NCBI GenBank assembly: GCA_900316455.1
Contig: ONCX01000010.1
Coordinates: forward strand, 1 to 64,000
Source of the DNA: an uncultured Eubacteriales bacterium
Lineage (GTDB): Bacteria > Bacillota > Clostridia > Oscillospirales > Acutalibacteraceae
Reading direction: 5' to 3'
DNA: 64,000 bases
Shown: positions 43,791-53,105 of the stretch, piece by piece
How the letters are laid out: the number at the start of each line of letters is the position of its first letter
Numbering within the stretch: position 1 is the stretch's first letter
Position numbers and translations under genes: made by a program
The notes under the pieces: generated by a model
Databases searched by the model: none
Told to the model about the DNA's origin: nothing
What the model saw: the letters and a program-made list of their open reading frames with translations, nothing else

Positions 43791-44501
43791 TCACCAGCCG
43801 GAAATATTGCCGCTCTGCATGGCGGCGATGATCTTTCCGGTGAGGTCGGGGTAATTTTTTTCAAGCTGAATGAGTATATTCTGCGCGGCGGCTCGCTGAG
43901 TGCAGCCGTCGGCGGGACAGGCGCTCTTCATCACCGGAAGTCCGAGACGGACGGCGGCTGCGCTTATCTCGCGTTCGCGGCAGAATATCATGGGACGGAT
44001 CAGGGTTATCCCCTTGCGGTCGAGGTACGTCACGGGAGAAAAACAACCTATACGGCTTCCCGATGTGAGATTCAGCCAGAATGTCGCCGCCGCGTCGTCC
44101 ATATGATGACCGAGCGCAAGCCGCGTACAGCCTGCTTCCAACGCCATGTTGTGAAGTATGCCGCGCCGCATTCTCGCACAGAGCGAACAGGGATTTTTTT
44201 CCCCGCGTTCCTCAAAGATTATTTCGCCCAGTCTTGAACGCTTTATTATGAGCGGTACGTCAAGCTCCGAACAGAGCGATTCAACCCCGCTGTAGTCGGC
44301 AGCCTTTCCCCCGAAGCATGGGTCCAGACAGAGCGCGGCAAGTCCGAAGCGCGCGGGGTGGAATTCACGCAGCGCCGCCATCAGACGCAGCAGCACAAGG
44401 GAGTCCTTGCCGCCTGATACGCCCACGGCTATTTTTTCATTCTGACCCAGCATTCCGTACCTGTCGATGGCGGCGCGGGTTTTGGAAAGCAGCTTTTTCA
44501 T
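43791..44501 (-). CDS. PP-loop ATPase, TtcA family (tRNA 2-thiocytidine-like)
   Basis: A 236-residue member of the TtcA/TilS PP-loop ATPase family. The P-loop G-V-S-G-G-K-D-S-L starts near residue 27; C-S-L-C-A-R-M-R-R-G and the G-H-H-M-D-D-A-A segment match TtcA, which uses an iron-sulfur cluster to thiolate C32 of tRNAs. A third Cys and C-P-A-D-G-C lie near the C-terminus. ATG 44501 follows AAGGGTGAT. Another TtcA-like function (for example thiolation of other tRNA positions) is possible. Confidence 0.82.
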   Translation of the reverse strand: MKKLLSKTRAAIDRYGMLGQNEKIAVGVSGGKDSLVLLRLMAALREFHPARFGLAALCLDPCFGGKAADYSGVESLCSELDVPLIIKRSRLGEIIFEERGEKNPCSLCARMRRGILHNMALEAGCTRLALGHHMDDAAATFWLNLTSGSRIGCFSPVTYLDRKGITLIRPMIFCREREISAAAVRLGLPVMKSACPADGCTQRAAAQNILIQLEKNYPDLTGKIIAAMQSGNISGW

Positions 44502-44568
44502 TCTATCACCCTTTGTATGATTTTCAGCGTACATTATATTATAATTCCAACGTAAAAAATGTCAACTG

Positions 44569-44781
44569 TTCCGCGTCCACCAAAATCAATTTTTGAGGGA
44601 AGTGCCGTCGGTATTCGCCTGAACCTGTTGTACGTTTTGGGCTGGTCTTGCTCGTTCGGCTTCGCCTCGCTCGTGGGGCGCTGCCCTTGACCCGCGAGGA
44701 GGTCCAGACCCCCTCGACTCCCACGCTCGCCTGGAAAAAAAACGCTCGCTAGTTATTGGCGCTTACGCTTGCTTTTTTTTT
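44569..44781. repeat. GC-rich modular intergenic repeat, copy B
   Basis: Begins ATCAATTTTTGAGGGAAGTG, as in copy A, contains the core CTTGCTCGTTCGGCTTCGCC (about 44647-44666), then GTGGGGCGCTGCCCTTGACC and the inverted pair AGGAGGTC/GACCCCCT with mismatches, and ends GCGCTTACGCTTGC plus a T run. It fills most of the 325-base space between the convergent-divergent ttcA-like and polA genes. Confidence 0.75.
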
Positions 44782-44799
44782 CAAAGCCTAATAAAAAAC

Positions 44800-44828
44800 T
44801 TCCATTTTCCACTCGCACGGTATATAAT
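44800..44828 (+). promoter_or_regulatory. Promoter of polA
   Basis: TATAAT (44823-44828) with a poor -35 (TTCCAT, 44800-44805) at 17 bases; GTGGAGG precedes ATG 44860. Confidence 0.5.
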
Positions 44829-44859
44829 ATAAAAAAACGAATGTGGAGGCTGCTATAAA

Positions 44860-45120
44860 ATGAAGCTGCTTGTGCTTGACGGAAACAGCATAATTAACCG
44901 CGCATATTACGGAGTGCGTCCGCTCACCACAAAGGACGGGTTCTTTACCAACGCTATTTACGGATTTCTCACAATGTTCCATAAAATCTACGCCGACACG
45001 CGCCCCGACTGTATCGCTGTGGCATTCGATCTGAAAGCCCCTACCTTCCGCCACCTGAAATATTCCGAATACAAGGGCAGGAGCTTGCCATGCAGCTCCA
45101 GCCGCTCAAGGAGCTTCTGA
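44860..45120 (+). CDS. polA: N-terminal fragment of DNA polymerase I (5'-nuclease start), truncated
   Basis: The first about 68 residues match the start of the Pol I 5'-3' exonuclease domain: L-V-L-D-G-N-S, R-A-Y-Y-G, and V-A-F-D-L-K-A-P-T-F-R-H, with metal-binding Asp. After E-Y-K-G the frame runs into Ser/Arg-rich unrelated residues and stops at 45120, while the rest of the family continues in another frame from about 45078. Compared with the family, about 20-25 bases that encode the K-x-x-R-K-x-M-P helical-arch part are missing at the junction. A genuine disruption or an assembly error. Confidence 0.78.
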   Translation: MKLLVLDGNSIINRAYYGVRPLTTKDGFFTNAIYGFLTMFHKIYADTRPDCIAVAFDLKAPTFRHLKYSEYKGRSLPCSSSRSRSF

Positions 45121-47447
45121 CCGCTATGGGAATACGGCTTCTCTCTGCCGAGGGCTGGGAGGCGGACGATATTCTCGGCACGCTCGCCGAGGCTTGCCGC
45201 CGCAATCCGGAGGATTCCTGCGTAATAGCGACAGGCGACCGCGACACGCTTCAGCTCGTCGGCGACGGCGTGGCTGTCCGTATGCTCACCACAAAGCAGG
45301 GCAAGGCGGAGGCGGTCATTTACGACGAGCGGAAAATTATGGAGGACTACGGCGTTAAGCCAATTCAGCTCATCGAGGTCAAGGCGATACAGGGCGATAC
45401 GAGCGACAATATCCCCGGAGTCCCAGGAATCGGCGAAAAGGGCGCTCTTGACCTCATAGGACGCTTCGGAAGTCTCGACTATATCTATTCCCACATAGAC
45501 GAAATAGACGTAAAGCCCGGTATTCGCAAAAAGCTCATTGAGGGCAGGGAAAGCGCCTACCTCAGCCGCTGGCTCGGAACTGTCAGCACTGACGCGCCCG
45601 TTCCCACCGACCTGAACGAATATGTGCCGTCACCGCCCGACACGGAAAAGGTCACGGAAATCATGCTCCGCTTCGAGCTTTTCAGCCAGCTGGAAAAAAT
45701 GAAAAAGGAATGGTTCAGGGAATCCTCCCACGCCGAATCCGCGCCCGCGCCCCATTCAACGGGCAGTGAGGAATATTCCGCCGATATCGTATTCTGCCGG
45801 AGCGTCGGAGAGCTTATCGCCGGTATTCTGGCGGACGGCGAGGTTTATTTCACTCTGGATTCAGACCTCGGACGCGCCTGCGTTTCGAGAAACGGAAGCG
45901 TCACCGTTGTCACACAGGACGACGTTAAGGAATTCTGCCGCGGTATACTCGGCAATGATTCGGTTAAAAAATTCACCTATGATTTAAAATCCGCAATCCA
46001 CGCGCTCGAACCTTTGGAAATCGTTCCCCGTAACGTGGAGTGCGATATAATGCTCGGCGCGTATGTGCTCAATCCCTCGTCCGACTGCGAGGATCCCGAA
46101 AAGCTCGCGGCACAGTACGCTTCCCCGCTGCCGGACAACGTTCCGTCCGAACTCAGAACGCCGCTCTTCTGCCTGAGAATGCAGGCGATGTGCGCCAAAA
46201 TCCTTGCGGAGATTCAGCGCAACGGTCAGAGCGAGCTGCTTGAAAAAATCGAAATTCCGCTTGCCCGCGTCCTCGCCGACATGGAAACAGCCGGATTCTC
46301 CGCCGACGCGCAGGCTCTTGACGAATTCGGGAAGCGGCTCTCCGTGCGCGTCGATGAAATCACCGCGAAAATTTATCAGATCGCGGGCGAGGAATTCAAT
46401 ATTAATTCCCCAAAACAGACCGGAACGGTTCTCTTTGAAAAACTCAAGCTGCCAGGCGGCAAAAAAACCAAGACCGGCTATTCCACAAACGCCGACGTGC
46501 TTGAACGCCTTGCCGCGGACAACGAAATCGTATCGCTCATTCTCGAGTACCGCACGCTCACCAAGCTGACCTCCACCTACTGTCAGGGACTCAGAAAGGC
46601 AATCGCCGCTGACGGCAGGATTCATACTAAATTCCGTCAGACCGAAACCCGCACGGGCAGAATAAGCTCAGTCGAGCCGAATCTGCAGAACATTCCCGTC
46701 CGCACGGAGCTTGGGAGCGAGCTTCGCAAATTCTTCCGCGCAGGGGAAGGAATGCTTCTCGTTGACGCGGATTACAGTCAGATAGAGCTGCGCGTGCTGG
46801 CTCACATGGCGGGCGACGAAACCATGACCGAGGCGTTCAGGAACGGCACGGATATTCACGCCGTCACAGCCTCGCAGGTATTCGGTATCGGGCTTGAGGA
46901 GGTCACCCCGCGCATGAGGAGCAACGCCAAGGCGGTCAATTTCGGAATTGTCTATGGGATTTCCGCATTCTCGCTCGCCAAGGATATCGGAGTAAGCAAC
47001 GCCGAGGCTTCGGCGTATATCAGCGGATATATGCGTAAATATTCAGCCATCGCCGACTATATGAAGAAGGTCGTCGAAAAGGCTAAAGCTACCGGTTACG
47101 CCGAAACGCTCTACGGCAGGCGGCGGTATCTTCCCGAACTGACCGCCTCCAATTTCCAGACGCGTTCGTTCGGTGAACGCGTCGCCCGGAATATGCCAAT
47201 TCAGGGTACGGCTGCCGACATCATCAAAATTGCCATGATAGCCGTGCATGACCGCCTTGCCGCCGAGGGCATGAGGTCGCGGCTGATTCTCCAGATACAC
47301 GACGAGCTTATTCTGGAATGCCCGCGTGACGAGGTTCAGAAAGCCACTGATATCCTGATAAACGAGATGGAAAAGGCGGCAGCGCTCTCCGTTCCGCTGA
47401 CGGTTGACGCGCATTCCGGAGAAAATTGGTTTGACGCGAAGGGATAA
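45090..47447 (+). CDS. polA: DNA polymerase I, main fragment
   Basis: A 785-residue Pol I from the rest of the 5'-nuclease domain (G-W-E-A-D-D-I-L-G-T-L, T-G-D-R-D, G-D-x-S-D-N-I-P-G-V-P-G-I-G), through a 3'-5' exonuclease-like region whose acidic residues look degenerate (L-D-S-D in place of D-x-E), to the polymerase domain. Motif A D-Y-S-Q-I-E-L-R, the O-helix R-x-x-A-K-x-x-x-F-G, and H-D-E near the C-terminus are intact. ATG 45090 has AGGAG at 45078-45082, so it could be translated on its own. The upstream frame 44860-45120 holds the missing N-terminus. Confidence 0.93.
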   Translation: MQLQPLKELLTAMGIRLLSAEGWEADDILGTLAEACRRNPEDSCVIATGDRDTLQLVGDGVAVRMLTTKQGKAEAVIYDERKIMEDYGVKPIQLIEVKAIQGDTSDNIPGVPGIGEKGALDLIGRFGSLDYIYSHIDEIDVKPGIRKKLIEGRESAYLSRWLGTVSTDAPVPTDLNEYVPSPPDTEKVTEIMLRFELFSQLEKMKKEWFRESSHAESAPAPHSTGSEEYSADIVFCRSVGELIAGILADGEVYFTLDSDLGRACVSRNGSVTVVTQDDVKEFCRGILGNDSVKKFTYDLKSAIHALEPLEIVPRNVECDIMLGAYVLNPSSDCEDPEKLAAQYASPLPDNVPSELRTPLFCLRMQAMCAKILAEIQRNGQSELLEKIEIPLARVLADMETAGFSADAQALDEFGKRLSVRVDEITAKIYQIAGEEFNINSPKQTGTVLFEKLKLPGGKKTKTGYSTNADVLERLAADNEIVSLILEYRTLTKLTSTYCQGLRKAIAADGRIHTKFRQTETRTGRISSVEPNLQNIPVRTELGSELRKFFRAGEGMLLVDADYSQIELRVLAHMAGDETMTEAFRNGTDIHAVTASQVFGIGLEEVTPRMRSNAKAVNFGIVYGISAFSLAKDIGVSNAEASAYISGYMRKYSAIADYMKKVVEKAKATGYAETLYGRRRYLPELTASNFQTRSFGERVARNMPIQGTAADIIKIAMIAVHDRLAAEGMRSRLILQIHDELILECPRDEVQKATDILINEMEKAAALSVPLTVDAHSGENWFDAKG

Positions 47448-47476
47448 TAATTCTTAATAGAATCGAGGTATAATTC

Positions 47477-48241
47477 ATGAAAAAATTCAAGGCAGTATTC
47501 ACATCAATATGTATGCTTCTTACGCTTACATCGTGCGTCGGCAGTACGGGAAACGCTGGCGGCGGCAGCTCTTCCGCGCCCGACGCGGGGGAGTCCGTAC
47601 AGAGCGGCAGTCAGACCGCCCCCTCCGCGAGACTTCTCTATATGGGACACGCGAGCCTGAGAATCACTACGCCGGAAAACAAGGTCATCTATATCGACCC
47701 CTACGCCGGCAGCGGCTATGAACCGGCGGCAGACCTGATTCTTGTGACCCACGGGCATTTCGACCACACGGCTACTGACAAAATCACCTCCCGCGCACCC
47801 GACTGCCGCACCGTCACATGGAAGGAGGCTCTTGTAAAGGGGAAACACATGACCTTTGACTTGGGATTTGCTTCGGTGAAGGCTGTGGAAGCCGGCTTCA
47901 ACCGCAATCACAACGCAAAGGAATGCGTGGGGTATATCGTAACGCTTTCGGACGGCGTGAAGATATACGTTTCCGGCGACACGAGCAAAACCGGACAGAT
48001 GGCGGAGCTTGCTTCGGAAAATATCGACTACGCTTTCTACTGCTGCGACGGCGTTTACAACATGGATCTCAGGGAAGCCGCCGAATGCGCGAAGCTCGTC
48101 GGGGCAAAGCACGACGTTCCATATCACGTAATCGCGGCAAGCGGCGACAGATTCTTCGACCGCGAGAGAGCGGAAAAATTCGATTCTCCAAACCTCCTTG
48201 TGATAGATCAGGGCGAGGAAATCGAGCTTCACAAAAATTAA
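47477..48241 (+). CDS. Secreted lipoprotein of the metallo-beta-lactamase fold hydrolase family (UPF0173-like)
   Basis: A 254-residue lipoprotein (lipobox L-T-S-C) with an MBL-fold domain from about 52. H-G-H-F-D-H is the metal motif, with G-D-T-S-K in the later strand and a conserved His near the C-terminus. Close relatives without a signal peptide are UPF0173 L-ascorbate-type hydrolases of unknown substrate. It lies 30 bases after polA; AGAATCGAGG precedes ATG 47477. Beta-lactam hydrolysis is not implied. Confidence 0.86.
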   Translation: MKKFKAVFTSICMLLTLTSCVGSTGNAGGGSSSAPDAGESVQSGSQTAPSARLLYMGHASLRITTPENKVIYIDPYAGSGYEPAADLILVTHGHFDHTATDKITSRAPDCRTVTWKEALVKGKHMTFDLGFASVKAVEAGFNRNHNAKECVGYIVTLSDGVKIYVSGDTSKTGQMAELASENIDYAFYCCDGVYNMDLREAAECAKLVGAKHDVPYHVIAASGDRFFDRERAEKFDSPNLLVIDQGEEIELHKN

Positions 48242-48257
48242 AGGGCGGTGTATAGCC

Positions 48258-48671
48258 ATGCATATAACATTCATCTGCACGGGCAACACATGCCGTTCCC
48301 CTATGGCGGAGGGAATTGCGCGGGGCATAATCGCTGAGAAATATCCCGACAAAGGGATAACCGTTTCAAGCGCCGGACTTTCCGCGTTCAACGGCGAGCC
48401 TGCAAGTCAGCACGCCATAGACGTTTGCCGCGAAAAGGGAATTGACCTGACGGGTCACCGCAGCAGACGGCTCAATCCCGAAATAGCTGAGAAAACCGAC
48501 ATTTTCGCCGTAATGACTCAGCAGCACAGATATTTCCTGCTCAGACTCGGCATTCCCGACCACAAGATAAGGGTTTTAGGAGATATTCCCGACCCGTTCG
48601 GCGGCAGCGAGGAGGATTACCGCCAGTGCCGCGACAGGATTTATTCCGAAACTGAAAAGCTTCTGAATTAA
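48258..48671 (+). CDS. Low molecular weight protein tyrosine phosphatase
   Basis: A 137-residue phosphatase. The loop C-T-G-N-T-C-R-S (Cys7 to Arg13) is the catalytic C-x5-R, and D-I-P-D-P-F carries the general acid Asp. These enzymes often counter tyrosine kinases in polysaccharide control or act on arginine phosphorylation (YwlE type: Thr11 in the loop, which supports a YwlE-like protein arginine phosphatase). Start follows GGGCGG. 16 bases after the MBL gene. Confidence 0.9.
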   Translation: MHITFICTGNTCRSPMAEGIARGIIAEKYPDKGITVSSAGLSAFNGEPASQHAIDVCREKGIDLTGHRSRRLNPEIAEKTDIFAVMTQQHRYFLLRLGIPDHKIRVLGDIPDPFGGSEEDYRQCRDRIYSETEKLLN

Positions 48672-48695
48672 TAAATATTCCAGGGTGAAGTACAG

Positions 48696-49157
48696 ATGCA
48701 AAACGAAACCGAAATACGGATTGTTCCCATGAATGCCAGCCACATTGCTGAAATTGCGGAGATAGAACGCCAGTGCTTCTCCGAGCCGTGGAGCGAGAAG
48801 TCATTGGCGGAGGAGCTTAATGTGCCGTCGGCTGTCTTTCTCACGGCTCTTGCGGGCGGCAGAGTCGCCGGTTACATGGGAGTTCATCACCTCGGCGACA
48901 GCGCATATGTCTGCAACGTTGCCGTGCCGCCGGAATTCAGGAGGAAAAAAGTCGCCTCGGCACTTATCGGGGCGCAGATAGCCAAGGCGGTGGAAGCCGG
49001 CATGAGCGAATTGACGCTGGAGGTTCGCACGTCGAATATTCCGGCGCGTTCCCTGTATGAAAAATTCGGATTTGACCACATTGGAACCCGTCCGGATTTC
49101 TATTCCGCGCCTAAGGAAAACGCAGAAATATACACTCTCGTTATTGACAGAAAATAA
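48696..49157 (+). CDS. rimI: Ribosomal protein S18-alanine N-acetyltransferase-like GNAT
   Basis: A 153-residue GNAT acetyltransferase resembling RimI, which acetylates the N-terminus of ribosomal protein S18. E-R-Q-C-F-S-E-P-W-S at the start and L-E-V-R-x-S-N-x-x-A-x-x-L-Y at the end are RimI features. The acetyl-CoA loop reads R-R-K-K-V-A, where a Gly is usual at the second Lys; this is odd but other residues fit. ATG 48696 follows AGGGTG. It is followed 3 bases later by a flavoprotein gene. Confidence 0.84.
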   Translation: MQNETEIRIVPMNASHIAEIAEIERQCFSEPWSEKSLAEELNVPSAVFLTALAGGRVAGYMGVHHLGDSAYVCNVAVPPEFRRKKVASALIGAQIAKAVEAGMSELTLEVRTSNIPARSLYEKFGFDHIGTRPDFYSAPKENAEIYTLVIDRK

Positions 49158-49159
49158 TT

Positions 49160-50764
49160 ATGATACAGATTTCCGAAATAAAAGTCCCGATAAAGGACAT
49201 GAATTTGAATTACCTGACCGCCGCCGCTGCGAAAATCGCAAGGGTCGCGCCGTCCGAGCTGAAAAAAGTCAGGCTCACAAAAAAATCCGTCGATGCGCGT
49301 AAAAAAGAGAATGTCCACTTTGTATGCGCAGTGGAATGCGAGGTCAAAAATCCCGCGACCGAAAAGCTGATTCTCTCACGCGGTATAAAAAACATAACGC
49401 GGGCGGCGCCTTATGTCTACAGCGTGGAGGTGACGAAACCTCTGCCGGAACGTCCGATTGTCGTGGGGAGCGGACCCGCGGGGCTTTTCGCCGCGCTTGT
49501 TCTCGCGATGGGCGGTCAGCGTCCGGTCATACTCGAGCGCGGCGGCGATGTTGATTCCCGCCGAGCCTCTGTGGAACGATACTTTGCGGGCGGGGAGCTT
49601 GACCCCGTAAGCAATATCCAATTCGGCGAGGGCGGCGCGGGAACCTTCTCCGACGGAAAGCTCACCACCGGAACCAAAGACAGACGCATTCATTTCATCT
49701 TAGAGCAGTTCGTGCGCTCCGGCGCGGCGGAGGAAATTCTCTATAATTCAAAGCCGCATGTGGGTACGGACGTGCTGCTCAACGTGCTGCTGAATATGCG
49801 TGCGCGTATCACGTCCCTGGGCGGGGAATACAGATTCTTTACCCGACTTTCGGACGTGTGCGTCGTGAACGGGAGACTCAAATCCGTCACCGTAACCGGC
49901 AGCAGGGACGGACATGAAGAAATACTTCCCGCTCACAGCGTCATTCTCGCAACGGGACATTCGGCGCGTGACACATTCCGTATGCTTTTTGACAGGGGAA
50001 TCCCCATGATTTCCAAGCCCTTCGCTGTCGGCGCGAGGATCGAACACCCCCAGAGCGTCATCAACGCCGCGCAGTACGGAGCATTCGCCGGAAGCGCGGA
50101 ACTGGGCGCTGCCGACTACAAGCTCGCGGTTCACCTGCCGGACGGCAGGGGCGTTTATACATTCTGCATGTGTCCAGGCGGGCATGTCGTGGCTGCTGCG
50201 AGCGAGCCGGAGAGCGTTGTCACCAACGGTATGAGCTTCTTTGCACGCGACGGCGCAAACGCCAACAGCGCACTTCTCGTGGGCGTGAATCCCTCCGATT
50301 TCGGCAGCGGTCACCCGCTTGCGGGAGTGGAATTCCAGCGGCGGATAGAGAGAGCGGCGTACTCCTACACCGGCAGCAGCTCCGCACCGGCGCAGCTCGT
50401 CGGCGACCTGCTCAACGGAACGCCCTCGTCGGCGCTGGGGAATGTCATTCCCACCTACCGTCCGTCAGTCGCGCTTGGCGAAATAAGCTGCTGTCTGCCG
50501 GAATTCATAACTCAATCCATGAAGAGCGGCATTCTGCTGATGGACAAAAGGCTCAAGGGCTTTGCCGCTCACGACGCGCTTCTCACCGCGCCCGAAACGC
50601 GGAGCAGCTCCCCTGTGAGAATTCTCAGGGGGGAGGACATGCAGTCTCCGGCTGCCGCGGGACTCTATCCCTGCGGAGAGGGCGCGGGATTTGCCGGAGG
50701 AATAATGTCGGCGGCGGTGGACGGGGTAAAATGTGCTGAAATGATTCTGAACGCCGCAAAATAG
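49160..50764 (+). CDS. NAD(P)/FAD-dependent oxidoreductase
   Basis: A 534-residue flavoprotein. After an N-terminal region of about 90 residues (with V-R-L-T-K-K-S-V-D-A-R) comes the FAD motif G-S-G-P-A-G-L-F-A-A and E-R-G, a T-F-S-D-G-K-L-T-T segment, and a C-terminal Y-P-C-G-E-G-A-G-F-A-G-G-I-M-S-A. This pattern belongs to a widespread uncharacterised FAD-dependent family in Firmicutes and Bacteroidetes. No other enzyme nearby indicates its substrate. Immediately follows rimI. Confidence 0.88.
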   Translation: MIQISEIKVPIKDMNLNYLTAAAAKIARVAPSELKKVRLTKKSVDARKKENVHFVCAVECEVKNPATEKLILSRGIKNITRAAPYVYSVEVTKPLPERPIVVGSGPAGLFAALVLAMGGQRPVILERGGDVDSRRASVERYFAGGELDPVSNIQFGEGGAGTFSDGKLTTGTKDRRIHFILEQFVRSGAAEEILYNSKPHVGTDVLLNVLLNMRARITSLGGEYRFFTRLSDVCVVNGRLKSVTVTGSRDGHEEILPAHSVILATGHSARDTFRMLFDRGIPMISKPFAVGARIEHPQSVINAAQYGAFAGSAELGAADYKLAVHLPDGRGVYTFCMCPGGHVVAAASEPESVVTNGMSFFARDGANANSALLVGVNPSDFGSGHPLAGVEFQRRIERAAYSYTGSSSAPAQLVGDLLNGTPSSALGNVIPTYRPSVALGEISCCLPEFITQSMKSGILLMDKRLKGFAAHDALLTAPETRSSSPVRILRGEDMQSPAAAGLYPCGEGAGFAGGIMSAAVDGVKCAEMILNAAK

Positions 50765-50843
50765 CATTGTTCGACTGTAACTTTTTCACAGTTGCAACAG
50801 CGGCATAATTCAGCCCGCGGAAAAATTTACAAAAAATTTTAAT

Positions 50844-50881
50844 AAACGCCCCCGCATTTCTTCATGCGAGGGCGTTTTTTT
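50844..50881 (+). terminator. Terminator after the flavoprotein
   Basis: AAACGCCCCCGCA (50844-50856) pairs with TGCGAGGGCGTTT (50865-50877) with one mismatch, followed by T residues. Confidence 0.82.
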
Positions 50882-50895
50882 TTACGCTGATGTGG

Positions 50896-50924
50896 TTCAA
50901 AACCAAATAAATATATGATATAAT
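50896..50924 (+). promoter_or_regulatory. Promoter of typA
   Basis: TTCAAA (50896-50901), 17-base spacer, TATAAT (50919-50924), then AGAGG before ATG 50960. Confidence 0.65.
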
Positions 50925-50959
50925 ACAGGGTAACAATAACATAAAAGAGGTAAAATCGA

Positions 50960-52789
50960 ATGGGTGTAAAGACACAGGACAGGCTGAGAAATATCGCTAT
51001 AGTGGCGCACGTTGACCACGGCAAGACTACGCTTGTGGATCAGCTTCTGAAGCAGAGCGGCATTTTCAGGGAGAATGAAGCCGTCGCCGAGCGCGTGATG
51101 GATTCAAACGACCTTGAAAGGGAAAGAGGTATCACGATACTCTCAAAGCAGACCGCCGTGCGTTACAAGGGCGTGAAGATAAACATTATAGATACCCCCG
51201 GTCACGCGGACTTCGGCGGCGAGGTGGAGCGTATTCTGATGATGGTTGACGGCATTCTGCTGCTTGTGGACGCATTCGAGGGCTGTATGCCGCAGACGCG
51301 CTTTGTGCTGAAAAAGGCGCTCGGTCTTGGCAAGAAGCCGATTGTCGTTATCAACAAGATCGACCGTCCGGGCGCAAGACCCGCCGAGGTCATCGACCAG
51401 ATACTCGATTTATTCATAGACCTTGGAGCCAACGAGGATCAGCTTGAATTCCCCGTGGTGTACGCTTCGGGACGCGACGGCTATTCATCGCTTGATCCCG
51501 ACAACATGGGCAAGGACATGCAGGCGCTTTTTGAGACGATACTCAGCGAGATACCCGCTCCTGTTGGCGACGCGGAAGCCCCCGCGCAGGTGCTTTTCTC
51601 GAATATCGACTATGACGACTACGTGGGACGCATAGGAATAGGGCGCGTCGAGAGAGGTACGATAAAGAACGGACAGCAGCTCGTTCTCTGCCACAGCGAC
51701 GGAACGACGCAGAATGTCAAAATCGGCAAGCTCTATCAGTTCGAGGGACTGCGCCGTGTGGAATCCGAGAGCGCGTCGGTCGGCGACATTATTTCTGTAT
51801 CCGGACTCAGCGACCTGAATATCGGCGAAACTGCCTGCGCGCCCGAATGCGTGGAAGCGCTGCCGTTCATCAAGATTGACGAGCCTACGGTTTCCATGAT
51901 GTTCATGGTGAATAATTCTCCCTTTGCGGGCAGGGAAGGCAAGTACGTCACCAGCCGCAACATACGCGACAGGCTCTTCAAAGAGGTGGAAACCAACGTC
52001 GCCATGCGTGTGGAGGAAACAGACACAACCGACTGCTTCAAGGTGTCCGGCAGAGGCGAGCTTCACCTTTCGATTCTCATAGAAACCATGCGCCGGCAGA
52101 ATTTTGAATTTCAGGTATCGCGCCCGCAGGTTATATATAAGGAGATAAACGGTCGCAAATGCGAACCGATAGAACTGCTTATGATAGAGGTTCCGCAGGA
52201 TTACGTCGGTACGGTCATGGAAAAATTAGGCTCGCGCAAGGCTGAAATGCTGAATATGGACACACGTGAGACAGGTATGACGCATCTTGAATTCAGAATA
52301 CCGGCGCGTGGTCTGATGGGCTACCGTTCCGAATTCCTCACCGACACCAACGGCAACGGCATAATGAATCACGTTTTTGACGGCTACGAGCCATATAAAG
52401 GTGACATAGTAGTGCGTCAGCAGGGAAGTCTGATAGCTCACGAGACAGGCGAGACCACAGCCTACGGTCTTTGGAATTCTCAGGAGAGAGGGCGCATGTT
52501 CATTGGTCCCAATGTTCCAGTGTACGAGGGAATGATTGTGGGCGCGTCCCCGAAATCCGAGGACATTGTGGTGAACGTCTGCAAGAAAAAGCACGTTACC
52601 AACACCCGCGCCGCCGGTTCGGACGAGGCTCTCAGACTTGTACCTCATACGGTGCTGAGTCTGGAGCAGTGTCTTGAATTCATAGCCGACGACGAGCTTG
52701 TGGAGGTTACGCCTAAATCTATCAGAATGCGTAAGGTGATTCTCGACAAGGCTCTCCGCATGAAGGCGTGGAGCAAAACCGCTCACTGA
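50960..52789 (+). CDS. typA: Translational GTPase TypA/BipA
   Basis: A 609-residue ribosome-associated GTPase related to EF-G, involved in subunit assembly and stress. G1 A-H-V-D-H-G-K-T-T, switch 2 D-T-P-G-H-A-D-F, N-K-I-D, the domain with E-C-V-E-A-L, the A-R-G-L-M-G-Y-R segment and the C-terminal domain ending in K-x-x-x-x-K-A-W are all in place. Normal length. Monocistronic with its own promoter and terminator. Confidence 0.96.
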   Translation: MGVKTQDRLRNIAIVAHVDHGKTTLVDQLLKQSGIFRENEAVAERVMDSNDLERERGITILSKQTAVRYKGVKINIIDTPGHADFGGEVERILMMVDGILLLVDAFEGCMPQTRFVLKKALGLGKKPIVVINKIDRPGARPAEVIDQILDLFIDLGANEDQLEFPVVYASGRDGYSSLDPDNMGKDMQALFETILSEIPAPVGDAEAPAQVLFSNIDYDDYVGRIGIGRVERGTIKNGQQLVLCHSDGTTQNVKIGKLYQFEGLRRVESESASVGDIISVSGLSDLNIGETACAPECVEALPFIKIDEPTVSMMFMVNNSPFAGREGKYVTSRNIRDRLFKEVETNVAMRVEETDTTDCFKVSGRGELHLSILIETMRRQNFEFQVSRPQVIYKEINGRKCEPIELLMIEVPQDYVGTVMEKLGSRKAEMLNMDTRETGMTHLEFRIPARGLMGYRSEFLTDTNGNGIMNHVFDGYEPYKGDIVVRQQGSLIAHETGETTAYGLWNSQERGRMFIGPNVPVYEGMIVGASPKSEDIVVNVCKKKHVTNTRAAGSDEALRLVPHTVLSLEQCLEFIADDELVEVTPKSIRMRKVILDKALRMKAWSKTAH

Positions 52790-52809
52790 CTTATTCTTTT
52801 ATTATTTTT

Positions 52810-52848
52810 ACCCCCTGAGTATTGATTTGCTCAGAGGGTGTTTTTTTC
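52810..52848 (+). terminator. Terminator after typA
   Basis: ACCCCCTGAG (52810-52819) pairs with CTCAGAGGGT (52830-52839) with one mismatch, then seven T. Confidence 0.75.
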
Positions 52849-52937
52849 TGTATCGTAAAAAAATTGTTTATGCGTGTGTGAAAATTAAAAAAAATATGAA
52901 AAAATTATAAAAAATTGAGTAAATTTTCAAAAAAATA

Positions 52938-52966
52938 GTGACATTTTTGAAAAAGCATGTTATAAT
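52938..52966 (+). promoter_or_regulatory. Promoter of phoH-ybeY
   Basis: GTGACA (52938-52943), 17-base spacer, TATAAT (52961-52966). The 140-base leader to 53106 holds no recognised riboswitch; CGCTCGGACGGCACAG followed by CTGTCGGCG may form a weak hairpin. Confidence 0.65.
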
Positions 52967-53105
52967 ACTTAGGTAAATGTGATGATTGAATCTTGTCGAA
53001 GGTAAATATTTTGTCGCTTTTTCGCTCGGACGGCACAGTTTGCCTGTCGGCGAAATTTAATCACGCCACATTAATTTTTGTATTTGTGAGAGGAGTCTTC
53101 AGGCA

